Part shown: positions 20,278-32,556 of the stretch, piece by piece
How positions within the stretch are numbered: the first letter of the stretch is position 1
Layout of the letters: every line of letters begins with the position of its first letter
From: Crambe crambe
Taxonomy: Eukaryota; Porifera; Demospongiae; Poecilosclerida; Crambeidae
Direction of reading: 5' to 3'
Assembly: GCA_963924555.1 (NCBI GenBank)
Contig: OZ004585.1
Span: 6,027,488-6,091,487, forward strand
Length of the DNA: 64,000 nucleotides
Notes under the pieces: generated by a model
What the model was told of the DNA's origin: nothing
What the model saw: the letters and a program-made list of their open reading frames with translations, nothing else
Databases searched by the model: none
Position numbers and translations under genes: made by a program

Positions 20278-22190
20278 TGCTGTCATTATGTTATTGTAAT
20301 CATATTCGTATTCTTGAAAGATAAAATAACTTGATCTGTGGTAAAATAACTAGATCTTGGGGGATTTTGTTGAAGTGTAAAGTAACTCTAAGGATTTAGA
20401 ATGGAAATTTTACCATACTCATCACTAGTAGATACAGCTCTATTAATAGGTATAATTAACCTATGTTATGGTTGATAGCTACAACCATGCAATGAGTAGG
20501 TGAAATAACTTTCCAAGAGTTATAATACCAAGTATAAAAAATAGTTGCAATAACCCACAGTTTTTGAGATTAAATATACCAAAGATATGGGTTATCTGAT
20601 TACGGGTAAAGCAACCCAAAAAATTGGGTATTTTTAACCCATTTGTTTTTACAGTGTACTCATCACTGGTCTTCAATATCTTCTTCCTCTGCACAGTACG
20701 TAGATACAAATTGGTGCATGCATAACCAGCAGAGAAATATAATTTCTCAATAGGGTTGGAACAACTGTGCTCTCTGATATAGCTAAACACATGAGATCTT
20801 CATCATAGGTGCAAGCTATGTCATCAAGAAAGGACTGAATTTCAGTTTTGTCGATATCTTGAGTAGAAAGTTCAAGTTACGTTTGGAATATACGCACGCA
20901 CAAGAGTCTCCAGTCTGTTTTAGCAAGTGAGGGTTTCAGATGTTTTCTTCTTGACAACTACCAAGAAAAAGTAGCATGCTTCTGTAAAAATAGGTGAAGA
21001 TGATTTGCGCTTCCTGTGTTTGCTCCATTCAGGAACAAGCACACTTCAGTTCATCAATAGTAGTTAATCCTGGCATAGATTGTATAGACTACATACGTAA
21101 CCAGGATTGGAAACGAAATATAAACTGCCCGGCCACTCCTTATTGCGCATGACCACATTAATTAATACAATAAGAAAAAAGACAATAAGTGCATCCATTA
21201 GGTTCTTCTTCACCTCTGCGCCTTCTTGTTCTCTGCCTCTCTATTAGTCGATCATCCCTGAGGAATATAATCCATACAATCTATGATCCTAGATCCGTCG
21301 AATTGCCAATGCACCGGAAGTCCATTGCCGTAATATCCCGAGAATACAAACAGTATCCGGAAAATTACTGCAACTCAGCATAAAGAATGGCAGATGTTTT
21401 AGTTTGAGTTAAGGCTCTATACAAAAGATGGTAAATGTGCATCGAAAGAATTCAAGAAGGTAATGATGTATGCTTATGAAGTAGCTAGTTGTAGTATCAT
21501 TAGACTTCCTGAAGCTGAGAATGCACCTAGTCCAAGTCAGTGGTCAAATTTCATTTCTCCATGAATTAGGAATTTTATTTTTTGTGAATTGATAGTGCTA
21601 AGATGTATCATTCCTGCCTGCAAATTTTGTTTTGTTCTGAGAATTTTCTTGTGTATTTAATGTGATGCAAATTCCAAGTTTTTTTTCCACAAAATTACTT
21701 CCAATAGTGTCATTTCATTGCAAGACCCCAAGAAGACATTTCCCCCCATGGAAAGAGTACTACAACATTTGATCTTTCCTGAGCCTAGATTCATGTGATA
21801 TATTTCTACAGACTCAACTATTTTGGTGAACAGCTGACGTATATTAACACAGTATGGCAGCAAAGAAATCAGAAATTGTGTTTGATCATGCATGCACATG
21901 CTTTATTTGATTTTTGATATAAGATAATATTATACCATGAACATCTATTGAGTCAATGAGTCAATGCATGTCTTGTTGCAACGTTGGCGTGCTGGTTACT
22001 CTCCACTTATGGCTATCATGACTTCTGAAAACATTACATATGAAATCTTAACAACTTCCTCTTGATAAATAATACTTTACTAGACCTCTTAAAATTAATT
22101 CTCAGTGCATGAAATCATGGCTGATAAAAATACTAATTGCCATTTCTCCTCTTACACGTAAAAATTATGCCCATTACGTCACTTCCGGTT
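20278..22190. other. Non-coding, AT-rich, with one possible coding scrap
   Basis: 20500-20660 has an aataaccc/gggttatt-rich repeat similar to 13300-13500. At about 21411-21563 a short open frame reads ELRLYTKDGKCASKEFKK and MMYAYEVASCSIIRLPEAEN with no stop. It sits behind an ATG in another frame (21388). It could be the start of another multicopy element, but I do not recognise it. Confidence 0.35.
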
Positions 22191-22196
22191 TATTAA

Positions 22197-23320
22197 AAAT
22201 TGACTGTGGCGCCTAGATGTAAGCATAGATATAAGAGGTTTACGGGATTGGAAACGGATCACGTGCTCTCGTTAGCAACTAACAACCGAGGCGCGTTGAC
22301 AGCTGAATGACGTAGCACTTTTGTCAAAGTTGCTGTTCTGACAAGATCCGTGAGGTAAGACTTATGCCAATGATACTATAATACACTAGGGCATAGATTT
22401 ACTGTATGAAATAAATTTTAGCTCAGATTTTCAAGTTTATTCCTACAAATACTACTGTAGTGGTTAATGGGACTGTAATCCCTCTCACGCTTGATGGAAT
22501 CAATTGCTGTTGCCCATTTTCTGATCAAAAGGCATGTAAACTTTAGCTACATGGAATAGTAATGTTGGTTTTTGTATTAGCTGACATATATTGTCTCTAG
22601 CATTTGCAAGTGGTGTTAAAACTGTAATCCCTCTCCCAAGAAATAGATTAACAATATTGCAACTGTATTAGTTATTTCAGGGAAAGGATAGAACAGTAAA
22701 TGGAATTGGTGCATTCGTTTTCTATACAATAGTCATCCTATGGAGATGGCAAGCTTACTATATTTCCCCCCTAATATCCATAGGGTCCACAGGACAGCTG
22801 ACTGAGCCGAATTCTTGAGATGGATAGTGTCAAAATCCAACAGCCAAAAGCTGGAAGTATTGCAATAATGCTGATGAGGGAGAACTGAGCAGAAACTGGC
22901 GGATAACTTTGGGGCAAAATTATCTAGCTATAATAATAATGAATTTATGTCTAATTTTAATACCAAAAGTCATTCTGGCCTTTCTTTCAAATCAATCACA
23001 TAAAATTAATGTATAATGAGCAATGATAGGTACTCATAGTTATAATTACAAGGAAAAAAGTTATGAATAATTAATAACTTCCTTCCTCAGACTCTCCAAC
23101 TTCAACTCTCTGACTCTTCACTTCTTCAATACCTTCCCCTTAGCTTCACTTTAACTGCCTTGAAAGGAGTGAATATTGATCTCCTTTCACGGCCATTAAT
23201 ATAATTAATGCTGCATGCGCGTGCGCATCTGTCAACGCGCCTCGGTTGTGCAGTTCATTGGGCGTTTCCAATCCCGTAAAACCTCTTATATCTATGATGT
23301 AAGCGCCTGGCGCATGGCGC
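22197..23320. repeat. Inverted repeat pair, arms about 110 bp, spacer about 900 bp
   Basis: The left arm (about 22208-22305) and right arm (about 23230-23320) share TTTACGGGATTGGAAACG, ACAACCGAGGCGCGTTGACA-type and AGATATAAGAGG words in opposite orientation. This is a fold-back or TIR element with a non-coding AT-rich interior. Confidence 0.6.
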
Positions 23321-26162
23321 GGCCTGCTAGTCGTTACGAGCATGCGCAATGTTTTCCTATTAGCGCGACCTCGTAGCCAGTCCACGTGTACGTGTGAATT
23401 GAAAAGATGGCGGTGTAGGTGCAATTACGTTTCTAGCTGGGAAGTGAGGTCAGTAAATGAATGTGGGTTATCTATCTCGAGTTGGTCAGGTTATGGTGAT
23501 GGATCTTGTGCCAGATGAGGCTAGGATCTATCCATTAGGGCTGCCCACTCTTTAGCACTTGGCTCATCACCATAGCCATAGAAAAGTATCAAGTTATAAT
23601 GTCACAAGGATTTTAAACTACTGCATTGGTACATTATCCTCACTAGGCAGTAGTTGTGGGGCCTCTTTATTGTTGTAAAGGCTTATGGTTTGATCATTAG
23701 GGTTGACCTCTGATAAGTAGGCTTGAGCCATTTGTGCTGAGAATAGTGATTCTCTTTTTATACATATTATTCCCTTGAATAATTCTATTATTCATCAAAG
23801 GAAAGCTATTATAATCATCTGTTATATTGTATCATTAATGAGGTTTCAACAAGTCTTACAATGCAAGATTTGCTGTTCATGATTAACATTTGGTGTTTTT
23901 TTTTAACCTAAAAGTCATGATAAATCCCAACATGTTTTGACAGCCACATCTTCAGGGCTGAAAAATAAAATCAAAATACTCGAAGAGTATAAGTTAGTCT
24001 TTTAAAAGACTGGATGCCTCGGCACGTAGTAAACTTTTAATTATCATTTGATTATCACTGATTTATTTTTGCAGGTACATAAACTTCTGTTTTTGCTATG
24101 TAAGGGGTTTCTTGCAGGCTCTCTTGCTAAGCTTTGTACCCTCTGCTCTTGCTATTTATGGCCTTCATGTTGGTTTTCTTGCTTACTTTCTGTTATTATA
24201 ACATGCCTGGTCTTGCAGCTTGGCTCTCTTTCACTCAGAGTCTTAACTTGACTTTGTAACTTCTGTAACTGTAACTGTAACTTTGTAACTGTAAAGTCTG
24301 GGACGGCAGAAACTGAAATACCAGCACTAGCAATCATCATTGACATTGTCACTATAATCTTTTTGCTGACTAAGCAATAAGTATTGTTGCGTCAATGCAA
24401 CGTGGTTTGGATCTGTGATGTCGAAGCTTCTTCATCTTTAGTCTAAGTTCCATAAGTTCCGGATTTTAATTATTGTGGCAATTCAATCACTGTAATGCGT
24501 GGTAGCTACCTTTTGGAGAATGCTTAATTAATTTCAATATGTTAGAAACCATAGAGAGAAAAGATCAGAACATGGCTTTCTCACTGGTTGTAGCTGCTGC
24601 TTGTCTGTATAATGATAATAAATAAAATTATTACACTAAAACTTACATTTCTTTGCATCCATTTTCTTCTATTTCCTCTTCAAATAAACCTTCACTCTCT
24701 CAGTATCACTACTTGACTCCGTCTCCAGTGCTAGTGGCTATTTATTCCGCCATTGAAACCCGTAATTTACTATTGTATCCGTGCACGTAGTCCATGACCA
24801 CACGTTACAGTGATTGAATTGCCACAATGATTAAAATCCGGAAACGTTTCACATCCATACGGAGTATCTATATTATCTATGGTATTACTATGATGCACAC
24901 TTTTTTCGAAGATGGCACGGAATTGAAGGATTTCTTTTTATTTTTAAATGAATAACTTTTCAGCTGCTGTGTGTTCGTAGCTGTTTGAACTGTGGTAAGT
25001 GTGCTAGCTCCTAGATCAAGGCATGATGTGCATTATATGGAGTATAGGCCTATAATACACACTTTTTTCAGAATTGAAGAATTTCACTTTTTTTAAATCA
25101 ATAACTTTTCAGCTGCTGTGTGCTCGTAGCTGTTTGAACTGTGGTAAGTGCGCTAGCTCCTAGATCAAGGCGTGACAGACAGACAGAAAAAATGATTACT
25201 ATAACCCTTGCGCATGCACTGAGGGTTAATGAGTGCATAATATTTCTTCTAATAAAAAGGTTAAGTAAGGATGGCCTAAAATCTAGGCTGTGTGGTGTAC
25301 ATGAAAACAAAGTGTTTGTTTTCATAATTATGAGGCTGCAGTACATATTAATAAGTGAAGGGGGAAAAATTTATGCTAAATGAAAAGGCCATGTATGGTA
25401 TGTCTGTACTGGTTTTAAAAGACTAGAAATGCCTCGGCACGACTTCAGTATAATCCGCACTGAGCAACATGACTTATTGTAGTAAGGTTGGTATTTACAC
25501 AGCTAGTATTCTTTCAAACTGTCATTTTGAATGGTTATTCTCGTGCATAGCTTGATTGAAGTATGTGTTCTGGATTCTCTCATTGTTTGGAAGCCTCAAA
25601 GTCTTAGTTCTGAGATTCTGGCTCTCTCTTTGGCACTTAAAACGATCACTAGTTCATGTACACTGCAATCTCTTTTGTTTTTGTTCATTGCTGTCTTTTA
25701 GTCAGTTCTCTGCATGTCATAATGGGCTTGGTTTGTTGGCAAAGATGGCCAAGAAGCATCAGCACTCTCTTCACGGTGTAGAGTTACTGTGTTCTGTCTG
25801 TTTGTCCTTGTAATAGCACGCATGATGATGCGTATTGAGCATGTGCATTAGCTGCTTTAGCTCTAGAGCTAGCTAGCCAACATAAGCTCTATAAGACGCA
25901 CAGATGGCAATTAGAGAGAGACCTTGGTATGATTTTACTACCAAAGGTATAAGTGTTGAGCAGATAGATTTGACCCTGACTTTTGGAAGAAGGTGTTGCA
26001 AAACTGACCGAAATTTTACAAGAAATATGTTGCTCCTAAAATAGTATCTCCATGCATGCACTGGGATAGCCTCGCAGAGCTAAAAATAACAGGCGGACAT
26101 CGGTCATTTTCTGAGCAATTATCAGATTTGACCGATCAATTCACAGTTTGCACTGCCACAAT
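23321..26162. other. Intergenic repeats
   Basis: Contains an inverted pair at about 24455-24510 and 24795-24850 (attgtggcaattcaatcactg and its complement). Two near-direct copies of a 150-bp block lie at 24880-25020 and 25035-25175 (aataacttttcagctgctgtgtg). There is also an end (tgcctcggcac) near 24015 shared with the repeat at 25400. No gene recognised. Confidence 0.5.
25400..25890 (-). repeat. Dispersed repeat, copy 1 (second copy near 35.6-36.5 kb)
   Basis: It matches the reverse complement of about 35740-35888 joined to 36321-36545. Examples are cacttaaaacgatcactagt, tgcatgtcataatgggcttg and tttgttggcaaagatggcca, each with a counterpart there. A tgcctcggcac motif lies at its edge in both places. 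Confidence 0.65.
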
Positions 26163-26171
26163 GTCCTAACA

Positions 26172-26803
26172 TAGTCTCGTTCCCAGACCGCTTTTTTCTC
26201 CCTATACAATTTGGCGCACGCGGAGGGAGGGGGAGAAAAAAGGGTCTGGTGACTTGCCTATTCAACCCGTGTCTCTTTGGCATGCGCATATGAATTCAAG
26301 GAATGTTTAACCACAGATTTGACTCGCATGCACAGTCCAGTCAGTTGATCGAGTCATGGCTACAGCACAGTTTGTAAGGTCTGTGGAGGACTTACCAAGC
26401 CTCAGGAGCGAGTTTTACTCGGGAATAACGATATTCTATCAGTTTTTATTCCTCTTCCGAGAGAGATGGGGCACCCCAGTCATCTTCAGCTTATATCATA
26501 TGCATGTAGAAGGCTATGCTTTTCTAACCTCCAGCGGTATTGCATAACAGTATGACTTGCTATAGCCCATTGGCAAAGCAGCAAAAACGTCGTTCCCTTT
26601 CAAAGAACTTCTTTAACTTTTCAAGCTATCTAACTCAGTGGCAAATTTCGTGCGCACTATTCTGATTAATAATTGGTTGCGCTCGCATTCCAGTGCAAGA
26701 GACACGGGTTGAATAGGCATCACCAGACCCTTTTTTCTCCCCCTCCCTTTGCACGTGCCAAATTGCATAGGGAGAAAAAAGTGGTCTGGGAATAACGAGA
26801 CTA
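26172..26803. mobile_element. Long-TIR element with 9-bp target duplication (Mutator-like)
   Basis: Arms of about 113 bp (26172-26285, 26690-26803) are inverted copies beginning TAGTCTCGTTCCCAGACC. The element is flanked by GTCCTAACA at 26163-26171 and again at 26804-26812, a perfect 9-bp duplication. Long TIRs with 9-bp duplications are the signature of Mutator-like elements. The interior (about 400 bp) has a small open frame at 26356-26547 of unknown meaning. Confidence 0.72.
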
Positions 26804-26812
26804 GTCCTAACA

Positions 26813-28475
26813 GCAGTTTCAGACTAAAATGATGATCCTTGAATCAACTTTTAACCAAATTTTGGAACTTAGACTAAAGTAGAAAGGGTTCAAATGAAGC
26901 GCTAAAGCTAGCTAGTCCGCTTCGTGCATCCAGCAGCTGCAATCACCAGAACTAAGGTAGGCTTTCCAGCTTATGCGCTTGGAAATATGAACTAACTAAG
27001 CTTTCTATGCTACCTTCAGTACTCTTATCTAGGCTTCAGTTGGCACTGCCTAGAGTCAGGAGGTAAGAAATTAACTTCTCTAACTCTAGTTCTAGACTCC
27101 GCCCACTTCAATATAGTGAGCGCACTGTGCATGCTCCACGTGGACATGGCTTTTTTTTTTTTGCTGTGTATAAAATTAATATGTCCGACCAATTTTACTA
27201 AAATGACCAATCAAATCTCATTTTGCTAGGACAAGTTGTCCTGGCAACACTGAACCCTTATTTTTAGCTCTGGCCTCGTCCCCAGGCTCTTGTGTGTGCA
27301 CGAGAGCCTGGTACACACTGACTGCACATATTTTTCACAGAAATCTGTGAATTTGTATTCTTCCGTAATTCTTCGGTTCATTCTACGTACAAATGCGTAA
27401 TACAAATGATGTCATTGATTCATAATGTCTACAATGGAGTGTCTAATGTTCCTAGTGCTAGTAGCAATGCTAGTTTGAAGAAGACGGACTTGGAAGGTCA
27501 GGTTTTAGCTATCCCTCCTTGAAGGATGAGCAGCATCTGTCGATCAGAGCCGTTTAAGAAGGAAGCAGCATATTCCTACTGGCTTTGGGAAGAGCCTATG
27601 TTATAAAATCCTCCCTTTTGTGATGGAACACCAGTATAACCAACTTGACACTCTAAGAGCTGTGCTGAACTGGTAGTTTCTCCAGTAGAACGAATAATCC
27701 ATTTCTAATTGTAGCACATCGAAGCATCATCACGCGTCATAATTTGATAAAGTGCCGGGTGGCAGAAGTTGCACATGATGAAATTTACGATCACTGTGTA
27801 ACACTCTCTTTCTTCCCCTCCCCTTCCGTGTATGTGCGAGAGCCTGGGGACGAGGCTTGCACTGGGCAGCCTGTTCGAGAGTTGAGAAAATTATCACAAC
27901 CAAAATATAATTATGCTAACTACCTAAATTTTGTGCCCATAAAATCATTTTCACTGAGAGCAACAGAATTATCATCTGATAAAGGCTTCTTAGGAGAGGC
28001 AAAAGTGCCTGCTACAGATCTATAATGTGAAAGAGCAGCCTTTTAAATTACATTGCATTCTTATAAATAAATGACAGCTATTACTACTGAGTTAAGCTAA
28101 AATCTCCATAGAGAATACTGTATACGAGTTAATTTTGGTCGGAGTTTTATTTGGCAATTGTACTTGGCGGATATTATTATTGGCGGTGGCGTGTTATCGC
28201 GCACTTGCGCATGCTGCTTCCCTCTCTTTTTTGACTGATAGTTTGCTCGGTCCTCTTCACTCACGATCTATCTCTTTTAACCGAGCTTCTGTCAAAGAAA
28301 CACTCCCTTCTCTCCTTCTTCAAGAACTTTCAAAGCGCCATCACAATCGCAAAAAACAGCTGGAAATGAAACTAGCTAGCTAATCAAGTAGTCTTGATCT
28401 TGAGCGCACAGCTCATTGCTTGTTGTGCATGCGAGATACACTCGAGCCCCCTTCCCCCCCCCCCCCCCCAAGGAT
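26813..28475. other. Intergenic, with two ends of the CCTCGTCCCCAGGC repeat
   Basis: GCCTCGTCCCCAGGCTC at about 27271 and its complement at about 27848-27868 look like the ends of a fold-back element of the same kind as 31200-31699. Their flanks do not match, so the pair may be two elements. A poly-C run lies at 28453-28469. Confidence 0.45.
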
Positions 28476-28764
28476 GAAAGGAAAAAAAAATTATGCTAAA
28501 TAGAAAGGCCATGTAGGGTTAGTCTGTACTTTAACAGTTTCTGTCAACAAAAATCAAAATAATGGTGCCTTCAATAATAATCCCCACATCACTGCCTCCA
28601 ACCAAGCTGCTTTAATTGTTCATGTCAGTATAAAAGTGTTCTGCTTGGTTTAGGCGGAATTATTATTGAAGGCAGCATTATTTTGATTTTTGTTGACAGA
28701 AACTGTTAAAGTACAGGCTAACCCTACATGGCCTTTTTATTTAGCATAAATTTTTTTCCTTTCA
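28476..28764. mobile_element. 289-bp near-palindromic MITE
   Basis: The left arm reads TTATGCTAAATAGAAAGGCC, then acagtttctgtcaacaaaaa. The right arm is its close inverse, with arms of about 120 bp and a short loop. The same arm words occur singly at about 25370-25410. It is too short and too symmetric to code. Confidence 0.75.
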
Positions 28765-31190
28765 CTTGTTTGTTTACTTTTTGTATGACCTTTGAATATT
28801 ATTTTCAAGTAAAAATTAGTTAATAGCTGGTTGGCACGCGCGTATGTGCACGTGATAGTGACAGACGCTCGCGCGTGGATTAAAAAAAAAAAAAAAAAAA
28901 TGGCTGACATAGTTGTGATGAAAAGTCGTTTGATCATTTTGAAGGGAAACTGTGGATATAATAATGGTAAAAGCACATTGTGTGGTTATAACTGCACAAG
29001 TTGATATGAATTTCATTGTCGTATGTGAAAGGATCATGGAGTTACAGCCTGGCAAGAAGATGAATCTGATGATGATAATGATGAACGAATCATAAAAATT
29101 TTAGATTTAGGCGGCAGCTGGTGCCGATCGTTGACGCTGTTCTGGAGGAGTTTGAGCGGTCATATCATCATCTTCTGCATTGTTTTCCAGATGTAAGAAG
29201 TTTAGTTGAGCCTGTACCAAGAATAGAAGAGATACAGAGAGTCTAGTTTGTATTGTTCTAATGAGAGAAGCCACACCCATTCCGTGCTAACCCGGTGTTA
29301 CCACACTCCATAGAGAGTGTTACCACACTCTCTGATATTGGTAGACATTATTATTGGTGGTTCCAAGACAGACTGGCAAACCGTCAAATTTAATACACCG
29401 CCAAATTTAACTTGTATAACTATGGTAGTATATTTTCTCTTTGTGGTTAGAAAAAATGTATTCTGAAATAACAAAGTGCTTATGGTGGACAGGTATGTTA
29501 TTAAATTGTCATGACGTATTTGTACATGTGCGCTAGGCTTGAGCCTATAATTTATAATTAGACTATAGCTAGTCACAATCAAGGAATCTCATTGGTCCAT
29601 TTGATGAATTCTATTCACTTAGAATCACGCCTCACTTGCCCTAGGATGAAAACCCGGTAAAGATGGTCATTCCAATTGGTCCAATTCTAGCGATGCATCG
29701 CGGTGGCCATGGTTATTGTTTCTAAGTATGCTCTGATTCATGTTTGTTGCATTTAAAAACCTTTCCAAGTGTGTGTTGAGGTAAGTTAAAACAACTCCAG
29801 TGATTGGCTAAAATACGGGGTAAGCAGCTATTTTCTGAGAAATCGAACTTCATTTTTATGGTGTTTTTGTAGTTATATCAATAATAGTATTATAGCAATC
29901 AAAGAACTAGGACTCACAAAGAACTAACATAAAAGAGCACAAACCATCTACTATGTACACAAGTACATAAACTAGCATACTACATTTTTGTGTTAGTCCT
30001 ATGGAGGCTCATAGGTCATCCCTACATAGAGAGAGCTACCACGCTCTTTGACTAAGCACTCTTAGTGTTTGCTGAGAGTTAGCACTTCAGTGCTTTTCAT
30101 TGTTTATAGGCATTGCATAGCTATATTTTTTTACCTTCATATTGTGTAAATCAGTTGGTTCAATCGTCAGGTTTTTTTTATTTGCCAAAGGCCAGGCTAA
30201 ACAGTAGTGGATAATTGTTTAAGGAAGATATCGTTGCACTGATGAGGGAGTTATTAGTAGTACTTACCTGTTGTGTTCAGCCAAGGTGAAAGAGTGAAGT
30301 GGTAACCTTTTGTTCATATACGTTTTAGAGAGCATAACTTGAAGTCAATGATAATACTGAACTCACTAGCTTTAATTGTTGGATGATGAGAGCAAGAAAC
30401 ACAAGAAAGACTGGCAATTAACTTTTATGTGCAGGTAATGGAGCCTATAGCCACAGCTCCAGCAACAAGAAAAGAGTTCCATGTCCACTATGCTTTCATA
30501 GGAACAGGATGTGAAGTAGTGAAAGCATAATGCATTCAACATTTAGCCCTTGGGTCTGCCATTGGGCTTCAGTGAATTAGTTTGTTATTGTAAAATTTAA
30601 TTATAACTGGCTGAAAGTTTGTATGTAATAGGGTGAGGGTCGTTTATAATCCATAAACCCATGGGACCCATGTTCTAACTATTTTACATCCTGCTATAGC
30701 TAGCTTAGGTGATTATAGTAACTCTACCTTGTAACGGTCACACTTTCTTGTCTCCATGGAGATTAAATTTTTCTCATATTTCCCGTCATTCATGACAATG
30801 GGCAGTATGACTTATGACCACGCTGCAGCCCTTTGATCTCACCCATGCATGGGATATTAGGTCTACTAGTGTATGACCTTTGACACTCATTACTTCCGTA
30901 TAAAATTGCACACTAAAACTTCACAACACTTGCGTAATATATCCCAATTTGGTTTAACCCAATATAGCGTCATGTTCGATGTACATGCTCCAATGTAAAT
31001 CAAGCTGATTTGATTTCTATATTATTATTATACAGTGATTTTTCATCAGCTAGCTAAGTGCTGCTTTATGAAGCTGCCACTTGTACTCAGGAAAAATCTT
31101 GGCTACAGGGAAGATCAAGCACTATCAGGTCTAAAGTAGGAATTTTTTTTTTAATCAGATGAACTGCTCACTTACTTGTATTCAAATGTT
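28765..31190. other. Intergenic
   Basis: Holds a poly-A run (28881-28899), hairpin copies at about 29306-29337 and 30019-30052, and a short unrecognised open segment near 29040-29130 (AWQEDESDDDNDERIIKIL). No convincing gene. Confidence 0.45.
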
Positions 31191-31199
31191 GCATATTGT

Positions 31200-31699
31200 T
31201 AGCCTCGTCCCCAGGCCTTCCTCTCTCACTGGTATAGTCTCTCACAAAGAAAAGGTAAAGTATCGCACGGGAGGAAAAGAAAAAGTAGAAGAAGAAAAAT
31301 AAGAGAGAGGAAGGCCTGGTAAAACTTATCACGTGAGGGTAGAAAGGAGGTAGAAAGGACTTAATTGGAGCGTGGGCAGTGTCGACGTAAATGCTCAGCA
31401 CTGATGTAGCTAGCAACTTCCAGAGCAGAATCACTGAGCTAAACTGACCTTCAGGAGTAGTATCTACTTCCCACGCCATGCGCGCCTAGTTCTAATTCGT
31501 AGGCTATTTTTGACGTCACCATATATTGTCATGGTGCGGTTTGCACTACGCCCACTAGCAATTGATTTGCTTGTATCCTCACGTGATAAGTTTTACCAGA
31601 CCTTCCTCTCTCTTATTTTTCTTCTTCTTCTTCCTCTTTTCCTCCAGTGCGATACTGTACCTTTTCTTCGTGAGAGAGGAAGGCCTGGGAACGAGGCTA
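31200..31699. mobile_element. 500-bp long-TIR element with perfect 9-bp target duplication
   Basis: It begins TAGCCTCGTCCCCAGGCC and ends with the inverse (GGCCTGGGAACGAGGCTA). The arms are about 145 bp and purine/pyrimidine rich. GCATATTGT occurs immediately before (31191-31199) and after (31700-31708). No transposase. It belongs with the elements at 26172 and 60633 by duplication size and TIR style. Confidence 0.8.
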
Positions 31700-31880
31700 G
31701 CATATTGTCCCAATACTATAGCTCTAGCTCTTTCTGGTGTAACAATTTTAGTCTGATTATCTTCCTGTGGTGGACTATAATAATGTCCTGGCATTCAGCC
31801 ACGAACATGATATGGGTTACGGTATAGAGTTTGCTCATGAATAATTCATAAGTTAATGAGGCAAGTAGTTGCACCAGCTA

Positions 31881-32432
31881 TGAGATGCTACAGTTGAAAA
31901 CTACAGTTTCATACTGACTAGCACTTTCTACTCTACAACTGAGGGCAAACCAGACACTTGAGACTACTACCGCCCCAGTTAAACTCGACCGCTAAGCAGC
32001 CATAGGTATCAATCAATTTTTTTTACCGCCAATTTTCTCCAACTGCAGCCATGTGCTGACCATCTTATTATGAGGTAGTGGGCAGGGCCAATCAGAGAGA
32101 TTTTGAAAAGAAGCCACTGTATGCGAGAGCTATATGGTCTATATCTATGCATCGATTGCTTTATCGACGGCTAAAAGCGATCAAAATTTGGCTTTTCTGG
32201 CTAAATTCTCTCTGACTGGCCCTGGTTCATATAATAAGAATAAATACAGTCAGCACATGGCTGCAGTTGGAGAAAATTGGCAGTGAAAAAATTGATCGAG
32301 GTATGGCTACTTAGCGGTTGAGTTTCTCTGGGACGGTAGTAGTTTCAAGTGTCTGGTTTGCCGTCAGTTGTAGAGTAGGAAGTGCTAGTCAGTATGAAAC
32401 TGTAGTTTTCAACTGTAGCAGCTCACAACTAA
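31881..32432. repeat. Palindrome, arms about 230 bp, abutting the start codon of the death-domain receptor
   Basis: The left arm (31881-32110) and right arm (32195-32432) are inverted copies, with words such as gctacagttgaaaactacag, tccaactgcagccatgtgct and gcaaaccagacacttga. The right arm ends about 24 bp before the ATG at 32457, so it forms all the near-upstream DNA of that gene. Confidence 0.75.
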
Positions 32433-32456
32433 GGGACTATTGATTCTGCAGATAAA

Positions 32457-32556
32457 ATGATCGTGTGGATACTATTATTTCAAGGAGCCATTCTTTCTTC
32501 TGCTTGGGGATGTAGACTGGAAGATGTATGTAGAGCTAATGGAATCCAACATAGAA
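32457..32556 (+). CDS. Death-domain receptor exon 1: signal peptide
   Basis: The ATG is preceded by cagataaa. The exon encodes a 33-residue start with hydrophobic core IVWILLFQGAILSS, then a Cys-bearing mature N-terminus CRLEDVCRANGIQHR. The donor is GTAAGT, phase 1. The clean signal peptide is the reason for this start. Confidence 0.75.

Noticed and set aside
20479..20790. 103-codon minus-strand frame
   Set aside because: No domain, and it overlaps an aataaccc-type repeat also seen near 13.4 kb.
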